In this document: one piece after another, positions 1 to 9,100 of the stretch
Position numbering within the stretch: the first letter of the stretch is position 1
Layout of the letters: each line of letters starts with the position of its first letter
NCBI GenBank assembly: GCA_001799575.1
Contig: MGTT01000004.1
Coordinates: 1-49,507, forward strand
DNA length: 49,507 bases
Direction: 5' to 3'
Origin: Elusimicrobia bacterium GWA2_56_46
GTDB taxonomy: Bacteria; Elusimicrobiota; Elusimicrobia; Elusimicrobiales; UBA9959
Notes under the pieces: model-generated
The model's input: the letters and a program-made list of their open reading frames with translations, nothing else
Told to the model about the DNA's origin: nothing
Database searches by the model: none
Program-made: the position numbers and the translations under genes

Positions 1-1317
1 TCCGGCGGCGCTCTTTTCAAATACGCAGCGCCGCGCGCTGAAAGAAGACCAGCTTCCCAGGCTGATTATCTGACCGGAATTACCGGAGAAGAGGCAGTCG
101 TCCATCCTGACCGCGCTGCGCCCGGAAACTGAAAGTCCGCAGACGGAATCAATTATGGCGGTACCGTAAAATGCGGCCCTTGCCGTTCCTGAAATCTCGA
201 AAGCCGTTCCCGGCGCTCCTTTAATTTTTCCCCTGGAAAAAACCAGACACGCTTTATCCAAAACCCGCGCGGCCGGCCCGGTCGAACCGGAAAAGACGCA
301 TTTTTCCAGAAGAGCCGCGCCCTGCCCGGACACCTCGACCCCCATCCTGCAGGAGGAAAAACTAACTTCCTCCAGATCCACGAGACCGTTGTCCCAGGCG
401 CTGAGAGCGGATGAGCCAGCCCCCTCGACCAGGCAATTGCGCGCCGAAATTCTGCCGAAGCCCAGCGCGTGGATCCCGCCGAACGAGCCGCCGCGGATAA
501 TGACCGGCGCATCTTTCGATCCCCCGGCCGAAAACCCGCCGTAGACCAGCGCCTTGGCCAAACCGCTGTCCAGTTGACGTCTCGTACCGTCGTCGCCGGC
601 CCTTATGACCGGAAAAAACCACGGCTCACGACGCGTAAAAGTAATTTCGGAACCGGGCAGAACCGTGACGCTGACCCCCCGTTCTATTACCAGATAGTCG
701 GCTACCGTTATTTTGCCGGACCAGGTTTCATCCAAACGTATGCGTCCGCTCTTCACGCTCCCGGATCCCCCCGCCGGACCGCCCTGACAGGCCATCGGCC
801 GCACTATAGATAAGAACAGGCGAAGCGCAGCCGGATAGAGCCGGTCTTCCCAGTACAGATAAAGGGTATTTAAAATCGCGCCGAAAAAACGCGGCAGACA
901 GAAGGCGGCGGCTGAAAACAGGAAGAACACGGCATAAACGGTCCAGGACAGCAGTTTCACGCCGGCAAAGGAAAAAGCCGAAACCAGCGGCCAGGCCGGC
1001 CCGGGCTCCGCGGACCAGACGCGGCCCTCACGCGAGATAGCGGTTATTTTGGCCGCCGGCTGGAAAGCCGACGGAGGAAGATCCGGAAAAAAATTGGCGT
1101 CCCCCCTGGTCAGAAGCAGGCGAAAGCGCCCCAGCACCAGATTAAGCAGCACGCGATGTATTACGTATCCGTCCGGACGCCCGTCAGCCCATTTCACAAG
1201 CAGCGCTATTTCTCCGGAGCGTAATCCGTCCGGCCGGCAGGGCTTCGCGACCGCCGCGTCGCCCGGCTCAAGCAGGAAGAGCATCGAGCGGCCGATTACG
1301 GGATAAGACTTTTCCAA
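1..1317 (-). CDS. Signal-peptidase-like (S26, SipW type) membrane protein fused to a parallel beta-helix; C-terminus beyond window
   Basis: I translated this frame by hand; it is open from TTG 1317 to the left edge (439 codons, no stop). Residues 9-12 are GRSM, followed by EPGD, SGEIALL, VIHRVL (His54) and LTRGDAN (71-75), the ordered motifs of S26 signal peptidases. His54 sits where bacterial LepB has its catalytic Lys, as in the Ser/His SipW/ER-type group; Ser11 would be the nucleophile. Hydrophobic segments lie at about 108-141 and 143-173. From about 192 onward, short strands with recurring 'F/V-x-G-x-x' and C-x-V/F-x-G/S turns look like a right-handed parallel beta-helix. The TTG start has GGAG five bases upstream and begins 1 base after the glycosyltransferase stop, so the two are probably cotranscribed. 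Membrane location is inferred; substrate unknown. Whether the protease is active cannot be told from sequence. Confidence 0.72.
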   Translation of the reverse strand, partial: MEKSYPVIGRSMLFLLEPGDAAVAKPCRPDGLRSGEIALLVKWADGRPDGYVIHRVLLNLVLGRFRLLLTRGDANFFPDLPPSAFQPAAKITAISREGRVWSAEPGPAWPLVSAFSFAGVKLLSWTVYAVFFLFSAAAFCLPRFFGAILNTLYLYWEDRLYPAALRLFLSIVRPMACQGGPAGGSGSVKSGRIRLDETWSGKITVADYLVIERGVSVTVLPGSEITFTRREPWFFPVIRAGDDGTRRQLDSGLAKALVYGGFSAGGSKDAPVIIRGGSFGGIHALGFGRISARNCLVEGAGSSALSAWDNGLVDLEEVSFSSCRMGVEVSGQGAALLEKCVFSGSTGPAARVLDKACLVFSRGKIKGAPGTAFEISGTARAAFYGTAIIDSVCGLSVSGRSAVRMDDCLFSGNSGQIISLGSWSSFSARRCVFEKSAAG

Positions 1318-1318
1318 T

Positions 1319-2146
1319 TTATCTCCGGCCGGAACCGCGTTTGCGGGATAACTTCGGCGGCGCGGTTTCAAGGCAGGGATCCAGTTCGTCCAGGAATTCC
1401 AGCGCTTTACGGCACCATTTGTCCACAAAAATTTCCCGGTTTTTTACGGCCCAGGAGTGGAAATGCTCGCGGCCGGAAAAACTGGAATGATCGCGGTGCC
1501 ATACGAAGACTTCTTTTGCCACTTTCAATTTCCAGCCCGCCTGCCGCAGGCGGAGGCAGTAATCAAAATCTTCGAAGCAGCCGGTGCCGAAACGTTCGTC
1601 CAGCAGTCCCACGCTTTCAAAAGCCGCGCGCCGGAGCATGAAGCAGAAGCCCACCAGCCGGTGTACGTCAAAATATTCCCCCGGAAACTTAAGCCGCATG
1701 GCCTGGGCGAAGAAACCCAGGGAAGAGCTGTCCTTTTCCAGCTTCGGATCCAGCACCACCCGCTGGAAACCCACGGTGCGGTTTGTTAAAGGCCCGCAGG
1801 CCCCGGTAGAAGGATCCGCGGCCAGGCAGGCGGCGAGCCCCTGCAAACCGCCTGCGTAAAAAGCGACATCGCTGTTTACCACGGCCAGATAGCCGCCGCG
1901 TGCCGCCCTAAGACCCTGGTTCACCGCTTTGGCAAAACCCAGGTTCGTTTTGTTACGGATCTTGACGGCGGCCTTAATTCCGGACAACAACCGGCGCGTG
2001 GGAGGGTCGGAAGCGTTGTCCACAAGTATAAGCTCGTACGCTCCGCGCGCCGTGAGTTCCAGGCTCCGGACGCAGGCGTCAAGCTCCCGCGGCGCGTTAT
2101 GCACCGGGATGACTACGCTGATCATTCCCTTATATTTATCGGACAT
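1319..2146 (-). CDS. Glycosyltransferase family 2
   Basis: This 275-residue protein has the GT-A fold pattern of family 2: ISVVIPVHNA near residue 9, LILVDNASDPPT, FAKAVNQGLRAARGGYL, VVNSDV in the DxD region, a GFCFMLRR segment, then LLDERFG, FEDFDYCLRLRQAGW (acceptor-side ED motif). Such enzymes transfer a sugar from a nucleotide donor to a glycan or protein at the cytoplasmic face. The gene starts 2 bases after the stop of a pilin-like gene and ends 1 base before the signal-peptidase-like gene. I infer a role in decorating a surface or pilin-like product, but donor and acceptor cannot be read. An internal start at MISVV (residue 8) is possible. Confidence 0.9.
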   Translation of the reverse strand: MSDKYKGMISVVIPVHNAPRELDACVRSLELTARGAYELILVDNASDPPTRRLLSGIKAAVKIRNKTNLGFAKAVNQGLRAARGGYLAVVNSDVAFYAGGLQGLAACLAADPSTGACGPLTNRTVGFQRVVLDPKLEKDSSSLGFFAQAMRLKFPGEYFDVHRLVGFCFMLRRAAFESVGLLDERFGTGCFEDFDYCLRLRQAGWKLKVAKEVFVWHRDHSSFSGREHFHSWAVKNREIFVDKWCRKALEFLDELDPCLETAPPKLSRKRGSGRR

Positions 2147-2148
2147 AA

Positions 2149-2502
2149 TTATGGCTGATCCTCGTCCGTGCGGATCGTAATGGTCATACCGTTTGTAGGG
2201 ACAATGGGCATGGCTGTTCTGCTGTAGGAAACCCTTGCGGTTTTTGGAGAATCATCTATAAATATGCTGCCGTTCGAAGGAATACTGGCAAAGTTCGGAT
2301 AATTCACGAAGTTCCAGTTGGAAGCCCGGTCGCTGCCGTACCCCTGGGAATGCGAAGTGGACGCGCTTGAACGGTAAGCGCGTACGGCGATCATATAGCG
2401 CGCCAGCACCCATTTCATCAACATCACGGCGATCATCGACAGAATGACGGACATCACAAGGGTCTGGAGAAGCACCATGCCTTTCCGGCGGCGGCTGTTC
2501 AT
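2149..2502 (-). CDS. PilX/GspK-like type IV pilin or pseudopilin
   Basis: A 117-residue protein that begins with a basic leader (NSRRRKG) followed by a 21-residue hydrophobic helix (MVLLQTLVMSVILSMIAVML) and then a polar domain. This is the class III prepilin signal, with cleavage by prepilin peptidase expected after Gly8. Position 5 of the mature chain is Gln, not the usual Glu; minor pilins of the PilX/GspK type often deviate there. The globular part is short and rich in Ser, Asn and Pro, with no Cys. An AAGG ribosome site precedes the ATG. It heads the operon with the glycosyltransferase and the signal-peptidase-like gene. No pilus motor or assembly genes are nearby, so the machine it belongs to is unknown. 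Confidence 0.7.
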   Translation of the reverse strand: MNSRRRKGMVLLQTLVMSVILSMIAVMLMKWVLARYMIAVRAYRSSASTSHSQGYGSDRASNWNFVNYPNFASIPSNGSIFIDDSPKTARVSYSRTAMPIVPTNGMTITIRTDEDQP

Positions 2503-2614
2503 ACCTTATAGTCTAGCAGAGAACCCCCGTTTTTTCAACTCGCGCGCTACACTCGCGCGCTACTCCGCGTTATTTAATATAATACTGTCCGGGTTCGCGT
2601 TTATGGAGGAATTA

Positions 2615-4177
2615 ATGAAACTGTCCGCCTTTTTGCCGATCTTGCTGCTCTGCTGCGCCCCGCTTTATTCCCAGGGAAAAAAAGAAACCGGCCTGCCGCG
2701 GGGCGCCTCGGTGGAAAAGGATCCCAAATTCCCGCCCGTGGTGTCCTACACGCTGAAAAACGGGCTGCGCCTGCTTATCCTGGAAAAGAAATTCGTGCCC
2801 ACCGTATCTTTCACCATGGTCTTTAAGGTCGGGAATGTGGACGGGCAGCCCGGCAAGACCGGCCTGGCCCATCTGTTCGAACACATGGCTTTCAAAGGCA
2901 CTAAAACCATAAATTCGGCCGGCTACGGGAAAGAAAAGATCCTCCTTGAAAAAGTGGAAGCCGCGGCCAAAGCCCTGATAGCCGAAGAATCCGGGCCGGA
3001 TCCGGAACCGGCTAAGCTGGAGAAACTGCGCAAGCGGCTGGACCTGGCCGAAAAAGAAGCCGACGCGCTGATCATAAAGGACGAGTACTGGAAGCTCTAC
3101 AACGAGCTCGGCGAATCCGGCATGAACGCCATGACCTCCACCGACTACACCGGCTATGTGGTCTCGCTGCCCTCCAACCGGCTTGAAGCCTGGATGATAA
3201 TAGAGTCCGACCGGTTCAGGAACGCCGTGCTCAGGGAGTTCTACCGCGAGCGCAGCGTGGTTATGGAAGAGCGGCGCATGGGAGAATCCGACCCGAACCG
3301 CCTTATGTGGGAAGCACTGTTCACCAACGCTTTCGCGGCGCATCCCTATCATAACCCCACGATAGGCTGGATGGACGACCTGAAGCGCCTGACCCGCACC
3401 GACGCCGACCGGTTTTTCAGCGCTTTCTACGCGCCCAACAACGCCACGCTGGCCGTGGTCGGGGACGTAAAGCCTGAAGAGGTCATAAAGATGGCGGAGA
3501 AATACTTCGCGTCCTGGAAAAAGCGCGAACTGCCGGAACGTAACTATACCAAGGAACCGCCCCAGAAATCGGAAAAAATAATAAACGTGTTCTTTGACGC
3601 CAAGCCCGCCCTGCGCATGGGTTTCCACAACCCCGGCTACGGGCACCCGGACATCTACGCCCTGCTCATGCTGAACGAGATCCTCTCCAACGGCAAGACC
3701 TCCCGCTTCTACCGGAACCTCGTCGAGGGCAGACAAGTGGCCCTTTACGCCGGAGCCTACCACTCCGAACCCGGCAACCGCTACCCCTCCCTCTTTGTCA
3801 TCATGGCGGCCCCTAAAGCTCCGCATACCGTAGAAGAGCTGGAAGCCGCCATCATGGAGGAGATAGACAAGCTCGGGAAAGAGCCTCCCACGCCCTGGGA
3901 AATGGAAAAGGTTATCAACAATTACGAAGCCTCCCTTGTGCGCCAGCTGGAATCGAATTCCGGCCTGGGCATGAGCCTGGCGAACAACCAGCAGATCCTC
4001 GGCGACTGGAAATTCGACTGGAAAGTGGCCGACGAACTCCGCAAGCTTAAACCCGGGGATATTTCCAGAGTCGCGGCCGCATACTTCTCCAGAGACAACA
4101 AAACCGTTGTGTTCCTGCGCGAGCCGGAAAAAACGGCGGAAACGAAAACTCCCTCCGGCACGGGAGAGAAAGAATGA
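2615..4177 (+). CDS. M16 zinc peptidase, catalytic subunit (insulinase/processing peptidase family)
   Basis: I place the start at ATG 2615, preceded by GGAGGA at 2605-2610; this gives a 520-residue protein with signal peptide MKLSAFLPILLLCCAPLYSQ. The inverted zinc motif HLFEH is at residues 86-90 inside GLAHLFEHMAFKGT, the hallmark of active M16B subunits. A glutamate-rich insertion follows, then conserved segments such as FRNAVLREFYRERSVVMEERR and the second M16 domain with FYAPNNATLAVVGD. The protein should be secreted to the periplasm or envelope. Its stop (TGA 4175-4177) overlaps an ATG at 4174, the hinge to the second, non-catalytic subunit. In two-gene M16 systems the pair forms a heterodimer. 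A TATAAT at 2578-2583 is a candidate -10 box without a clear -35. Confidence 0.92.
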   Translation: MKLSAFLPILLLCCAPLYSQGKKETGLPRGASVEKDPKFPPVVSYTLKNGLRLLILEKKFVPTVSFTMVFKVGNVDGQPGKTGLAHLFEHMAFKGTKTINSAGYGKEKILLEKVEAAAKALIAEESGPDPEPAKLEKLRKRLDLAEKEADALIIKDEYWKLYNELGESGMNAMTSTDYTGYVVSLPSNRLEAWMIIESDRFRNAVLREFYRERSVVMEERRMGESDPNRLMWEALFTNAFAAHPYHNPTIGWMDDLKRLTRTDADRFFSAFYAPNNATLAVVGDVKPEEVIKMAEKYFASWKKRELPERNYTKEPPQKSEKIINVFFDAKPALRMGFHNPGYGHPDIYALLMLNEILSNGKTSRFYRNLVEGRQVALYAGAYHSEPGNRYPSLFVIMAAPKAPHTVEELEAAIMEEIDKLGKEPPTPWEMEKVINNYEASLVRQLESNSGLGMSLANNQQILGDWKFDWKVADELRKLKPGDISRVAAAYFSRDNKTVVFLREPEKTAETKTPSGTGEKE

Positions 4178-4216
4178 AGAAGATAATCCCAAAAAGCGTC
4201 GTTTTTAGGAGTTCTC

Positions 4217-5584
4217 ATGACCTTAAGCCTCTCATCCTCGTGGGCGTACCCGCCCGGCCTGCCCAAAACGGGCGCGCTCGACTTCAAGCCGCCGAAAGGT
4301 TCCCGTTACTCGCTGGACAACGGCCTGGTCGTGTATCTGCTGAAAGACGCAACCCTGCCGGTAATACACATGACAGCCATAACCAGAACGGGCAGGATCT
4401 ACGATCCGAAAGAAAAGATAGGCCTGGGCGAGCTGGCCGTCGGCCTCCTCAAAGACGGCGGCACGCTCAAATACAAGTCGGACGAGATAGACAAGACGCT
4501 GGAATTCCTGGGCGCGAGCATAGAGCCGTCCCTGGCGGCCGAGGAAGCCAGGCTGGATATGTTCACCCTGAAAAAAGACCTGGACAAAGTGCTGGACATC
4601 TACGCTTCCGTCCTGCTGGAACCGGCCTTTGAAGAAGACAAAACGGCCCTCAAAAAAGCCGAGACGCTGGAACTGATACGCCGCAGGAACGACAATCCCT
4701 CCCGCGAAGCCCGGCGCGAGGCTGTCCGCTATTTTTACGGAGTGGATCACCCCTACGGCTGGCGGCCGGAACTGTCCACGGTAGAGCCGATAACCGGGGA
4801 CGACCTTAAAGCGTACCACACCGACTATTACAGGCCGAACAACACCATCATCGCGGCCGCCGGAGATTTCGCAAGCGACGAGGAAATGCTGGGGAAACTG
4901 AAGGAAAAATTCGGCGGCTGGAAGAAAGGCGCGGTCAAATTCCCCGTCATACCGCCGGTAAAAATAAACGAGGCCCGCCGCGTCTATTTCATAGACAAGG
5001 ACATCTCACAGACATTCATAGTGATGCTGCAAAAGGGCATCAAACGCCACGACCCCCTTGAATTCCCGCTCTCCATTACGAATGAAATGCTGGGCGGCGG
5101 CCTCTCTTCGCGCCTCGCGTCCGAGATCCGGTCGCGCAAAGGCCTGGCCTACACCGTCTACAGTTATTTTTCAAAAAGTCCGGATTACGGCTTTATCAAC
5201 GCCTATTGCGGCACGAAGCCCGAGACCTACTCACAGGCGCTCTCCGAGATGCTCCGCCAGTTCGAACTGATAAAGACCGAAACCGCCCCCGCCGACGAGG
5301 TCAAGCGGGCGAAGGATTCCATCATCAACTCGTTCGTGTTCCGCTTCACGACCCCGTTCGATCTCATAAGCGAGCGGGCGCTGTACGAGTACCATAATTA
5401 CCCCGCCGACTACCTGGACACCTATGTGGACAAACTGGCGGGCGTGGACGCCAAGGCCGTGCTTGAGACCTCGCAGAAGCTTTTTAAACCGGAGAACGCC
5501 CTGCTCTTCGTGATCGGCGACTCAAAGAAGTTCGACAAACCCCTCTCCACTTTCGGCCCGGTGACGGAGCTGAAAGAAGACTGA
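4217..5584 (+). CDS. M16 peptidase-like non-catalytic subunit; probable frameshift in signal peptide
   Basis: The 455-residue frame from ATG 4217 matches M16 proteins over its whole length, but the zinc motif is absent: the aligned stretch is GLGELAVGLLKDGG, without His-x-x-Glu-His. The C-terminal half keeps GGGLSSRLASEIRSRKGLAY with the substrate-binding Arg/Tyr pair. This is the usual division of labour in bacterial M16 heterodimers. ATG 4217 has AGGAG upstream, but the protein then starts inside a signal peptide (MTLSLSSSWA). A better start is ATG 4174, which overlaps the upstream stop as ATGA and reads MKKIIPKSVV. It joins this frame if one T is removed from the T5 run at about 4201-4205. 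Either a sequencing indel or a real mutation is possible. Confidence 0.88.
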   Translation: MTLSLSSSWAYPPGLPKTGALDFKPPKGSRYSLDNGLVVYLLKDATLPVIHMTAITRTGRIYDPKEKIGLGELAVGLLKDGGTLKYKSDEIDKTLEFLGASIEPSLAAEEARLDMFTLKKDLDKVLDIYASVLLEPAFEEDKTALKKAETLELIRRRNDNPSREARREAVRYFYGVDHPYGWRPELSTVEPITGDDLKAYHTDYYRPNNTIIAAAGDFASDEEMLGKLKEKFGGWKKGAVKFPVIPPVKINEARRVYFIDKDISQTFIVMLQKGIKRHDPLEFPLSITNEMLGGGLSSRLASEIRSRKGLAYTVYSYFSKSPDYGFINAYCGTKPETYSQALSEMLRQFELIKTETAPADEVKRAKDSIINSFVFRFTTPFDLISERALYEYHNYPADYLDTYVDKLAGVDAKAVLETSQKLFKPENALLFVIGDSKKFDKPLSTFGPVTELKED

Positions 5585-5599
5585 GGGTCGTTCTTTGAT

Positions 5600-5628
5600 T
5601 TGATAATACTGGGGCATTTTGCTATACT
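5600..5628 (+). promoter_or_regulatory. Sigma-70 type promoter of rpmB
   Basis: TTGATA (5600-5605) and TATACT (5623-5628) are separated by exactly 17 bases. The ATG of rpmB begins 7 bases after the -10 box, so the transcript should start at or next to the start codon. Confidence 0.75.
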
Positions 5629-5635
5629 GGGATCT

Positions 5636-5830
5636 ATGTCATACAAATGCACAATTTGCGGAAAAGCGCCGGTCACCGGCAATTCCTACAGCCACTCGCA
5701 TAAAGCCACCAAACGGATCTTCAAACCCAATCTGCAGAAGCAGAAGATCGTTGTAAAAGGCTCGGCCAGATCCGTTCTGGTCTGCACCAACTGCATAAAG
5801 AGCGGAAAAGCGCGCCGGCCCCTTAAGTAG
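5636..5830 (+). CDS. rpmB: Large ribosomal subunit protein bL28, zinc-ribbon form
   Basis: A 64-residue basic protein, the normal length for bL28. It opens with SYKCTICGKAP and has the second pair CTNCIKSGK, so both CxxC knuckles of the zinc-binding (C+) form are present. The family signature GNSYSHSHKATKR and the run RIFKPNLQKQKI are typical of L28. The start at 5636 is fixed by the position of the first CxxC and by the promoter directly upstream; there is no Shine-Dalgarno sequence, and the mRNA is probably leaderless. A strong terminator follows at 5879. The gene is transcribed alone. Confidence 0.97.
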   Translation: MSYKCTICGKAPVTGNSYSHSHKATKRIFKPNLQKQKIVVKGSARSVLVCTNCIKSGKARRPLK

Positions 5831-5878
5831 TCCGTATTTCAAAAGCTGTCCCCGGCATTTTCCGTTAATTTATCAACC

Positions 5879-5922
5879 CCGGCCGCCCCGGATGTCATAG
5901 CTCTCCGGCGGCCGGTTTTTTT
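5879..5922 (+). terminator. Rho-independent terminator of rpmB
   Basis: CCGGCCGCC (5879-5887) pairs perfectly with GGCGGCCGG (5907-5915) and is followed at once by seven T residues (5916-5922). Confidence 0.9.
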
Positions 5923-6060
5923 ACGGGCTCCCGGCTCCGCCCGGTCCATATTTTCCATTCATAATAATTTAATATTTCCTAAACACACCTTTTGTATAAT
6001 TTCCTTAACGTGATTCATAGTGTATTGTAGCGGGGGCACGGGAATTTTCCCGTTGCCGCC

Positions 6061-6095
6061 GTTTACCGGTTACTGGTTACCGGTTACTGATTACC
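6061..6095. repeat. Degenerate heptamer array, GGTTACY-type, five units
   Basis: Five contiguous 7-base units lie just upstream of the ribosome site of the first coiled-coil gene. The consensus is G-G/T/A-T-T-A-C-C/T; three central units are GGTTACY. A related five-unit array is at 24577-24611. The rest of 5923-6115 shows only a TATAAT at 5995-6000, a possible -10 box for the downstream gene. Confidence 0.7.
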
Positions 6096-6115
6096 GAATT
6101 ATCCGGAGGCCTTAA

Positions 6116-9100
6116 ATGGATTTTGAACATCAGCTCGACCCAGCCGCCATCACCGACGTTGAAACCGCCAAACTGGCCCTGCGCTGGGCCGTGGAAAGGA
6201 TCCACGCGCTGTCCGACGACAACGCCCGTCTCAAGGAAGACAACCAGATCAAAACAAGCCTCTCCCGCAGGCTCACCCAGCAGGCCGAACAAAAGGACGA
6301 AGTCCTGAAGAAATGGCAGTCCACCATCAAAACCTGGGAGGAAAACTGGAAAACCCAGACCGCCATGGAGCTGGATCTGAAAGGCAAACTGCGCGAACAG
6401 ATCCTGAACGAAGAGACCGCCAACTGGCGCCAGGCCAGAGCGCAGCTGGAAAACGAGATCCGCGCGCTCAAAAGCGAGCTGGGGAACAAGGAAGCGGAAA
6501 TAGGCCGGCTCAAAATTTTCACCATAGAAGAGATCCGCAAGACCTCCGACCTCAAGGAAGCGGAAGTCCAGGCTCTCCTGCGCGGGCGCCAGGACGCTCT
6601 GGCGGAGCAGGAAAACGCCGTGCGCGCCAGGTTCGAACTGCTGGAAAAAGACCTCATGGAAAGCCACCGCGTTAAGGTGGAGCAGGACGAACTGGCGCTT
6701 AAAGAACGCTATGAAGTAAAGATGCGCGAATTTTCCAGGCTGTACCAGGCCAAGGAAAACCAGCTGGAAGAGTTCAGAACAAAGCTGGAAGAGGAATATC
6801 TCGCCAAATCCGAAGACCTCCGCGCCCGGCGCGACAAGGAACTGGAAGAAGCCCGCGTTGAGCTGGCCGCCAGGCAGGCGTCCGCCGGGAACGAGGCGGA
6901 GCAGGCCGTGGAAAAACGCCTCGCCGCCATGCAGCAGGAATTCGAACGCCGCCTGAACTCCGTGCGCACCGAGCTGGAAGCGCAAAACAAAGAATTAGCC
7001 GCCGCCAAGGAGAGCGAACTCTCCGCCCTGAAAGAGACGCACCAGAAAGAGGTCTCCGGGATCCGCGACAACCTCCGCCGGCACACGCAGCGGCGCGAAC
7101 AGGATTATGTGGATCTGCGCCTGCAGCTCGAAAACCAGATGCTGGAACTGGTCAAAAAGCATGACGAGGCCGGGGCCGCCGCCTATACCGCGGCCGCGGA
7201 AGAGGTCCGCGGGAAGTGGAACCGGCTATCCGTGGAGAACCGGAAAAAACTGGACGCCGTCGTAACCGAAACCAACGCCCGCTGGGAAAAAGACTGGGCC
7301 GCGCGCGAATCGGAACTGGCCGCGGCCAATGAAGCCGCGAAACGGGAAGAAAAAAGCCGCCTCACCGCGGAATTCCGGGCAAAAGAAGAAGCGCTCAGAA
7401 ACTCCCTCCTGCGGGAACAGAACGACTGGGCCGCCCGGCAGGCCGCCGAACTTGAAACAGTGAAACTGTCCCTGGAAAAGGCGCACGAGGAACGCCTCGC
7501 GCTGGTAAAACATTCCCTGGAAGACGCCTATTTACTGAAAGAAAAGACCATGACGGAACGTCTGGCCGCGATGGAAAGATCGCTGGCCGCCGCCGCGGCC
7601 GCCAAAGAAGAGGAGTGGCTCCTGGAAAAAGAACAAGTTCTCATGGAACAGCGCGGCGCGCTCAAAGAGGAATTTTCAGGATACCGGTCGGTTCTGAAAA
7701 CCAAATTCCAGCAGTTCGAGGACGAGCTGAAGCTTAAATACGCGCATAAGGAACTGGAACTGGCCGACCGCGCGAAAACGGAAGCGGCGGACAGGGAGAA
7801 AGAACTGTCCGGCCGTCTGGCCGCGGAAAAACAGCGCCTGGCGGCGGATCTTGAGGAAAAAAAGAAAGCGCTTGTCCGCAAAGAGGCCGAGCTGGAGAAA
7901 GCGCTGGACGAGGAGAAGAAGCGGCTGGAGGCGGACAAGGCCGAATTCGAGAACCGCGTCTCCGCGCGCGGACGCGAACTGCTGGCCGGAGAGGAAAAGC
8001 GCCTGGCCGAGAAGTTCGCCCGCAAAGAAGCCGAACTGGCCGAAGAATTCGCCGCGAAAGCGGAGCGCCTGGAAGCGGAAAAAGCCGGCCTGGAAAAGGC
8101 CCTCGCGGAAAAAGACGCCGCGCATGAAGCCGCGGCCATGGAGCTCCGCCGCGCCGGCGACGACCGCATTAAAGAAGAAAAAATGAAGCTGGCGGAAGCC
8201 AACCGCACGCTTGAACTGCACCTGAAAGCGCAGGAAAGCGAGCTGGAAAAGCTCAAGAACTCCCTCCAGCAGAGGCACAGCGAACTTAAAGTGAAACTTT
8301 ACCAGGAATTACAGGCCAAAGAACAGGAACAGTTCTCCCGGCTGGCCGGCGCCAAAGAGGAAATGTACAAAGCCCTGAACGAGCACCGCGCCGTGATGGA
8401 CCGGGAATACGAGGAACGCTTCGAGAGCCTGCGCCGGAAAGAAACGGAACTTGAGGCCCGATTCGAAGAGAAGACCAAAGAACGCCTTGAGACCCTTAAA
8501 AAACAAAAGCAGGACGAGATAGACAAACTGGCCCTTGAAACGGAGACCAGGAAAGCCGAACTGGAACGGCAGTACCAGAACAGGGAAAAAGCCCTGCACG
8601 CCTCCTACTCGGACAAAACGGCCCGCATCGAAGCCGAGGCCGCGCGCCGGGAGAAGGACCGGGCGGCCCTGGAAGAAAAAAGCCTGGCAAAGCGGCGGGA
8701 AGAGCTGGAAAGCCTCATGCGCCAGAAAGAGAACGAGCTGGAAAAGCGCTACCTGGAACTCTCCGCCGGCCTCTCGGCCGGGCTGGAAAAAGAGCGCGCG
8801 CGCTGGGAAACCCACAAACTCGACCTGCTGAACCAGGAACGCCAGAATATGCGTTCCGAATTCGAGAAAAAGGAGGCTCTGCTTCTCCAGAAACTGGATG
8901 AAGAACTGTCCCGGAGCAAGCAGCAGCGCCTCCGCCTTGAGGAGGAGTCCGCCTCCAAGAAAAACGATCTTGAGAAATTCTATTACGGCGAAGTGGAAAA
9001 ATCCCGCACCGCGCTGGACAAACTCCGCCTTGAGCTGGAAAACGGGATCAAGTCCAAATTCCGGGAACTGGAAGAGGAAAAAACCCGCCTGACCATGCTC

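Noticed and set aside
2612-4192. 526-residue open frame opposite the first M16 gene
   Set aside because: Shadow frame with His/Gly/Phe-rich low-complexity composition and no motif; the plus strand has an intact M16 peptidase.
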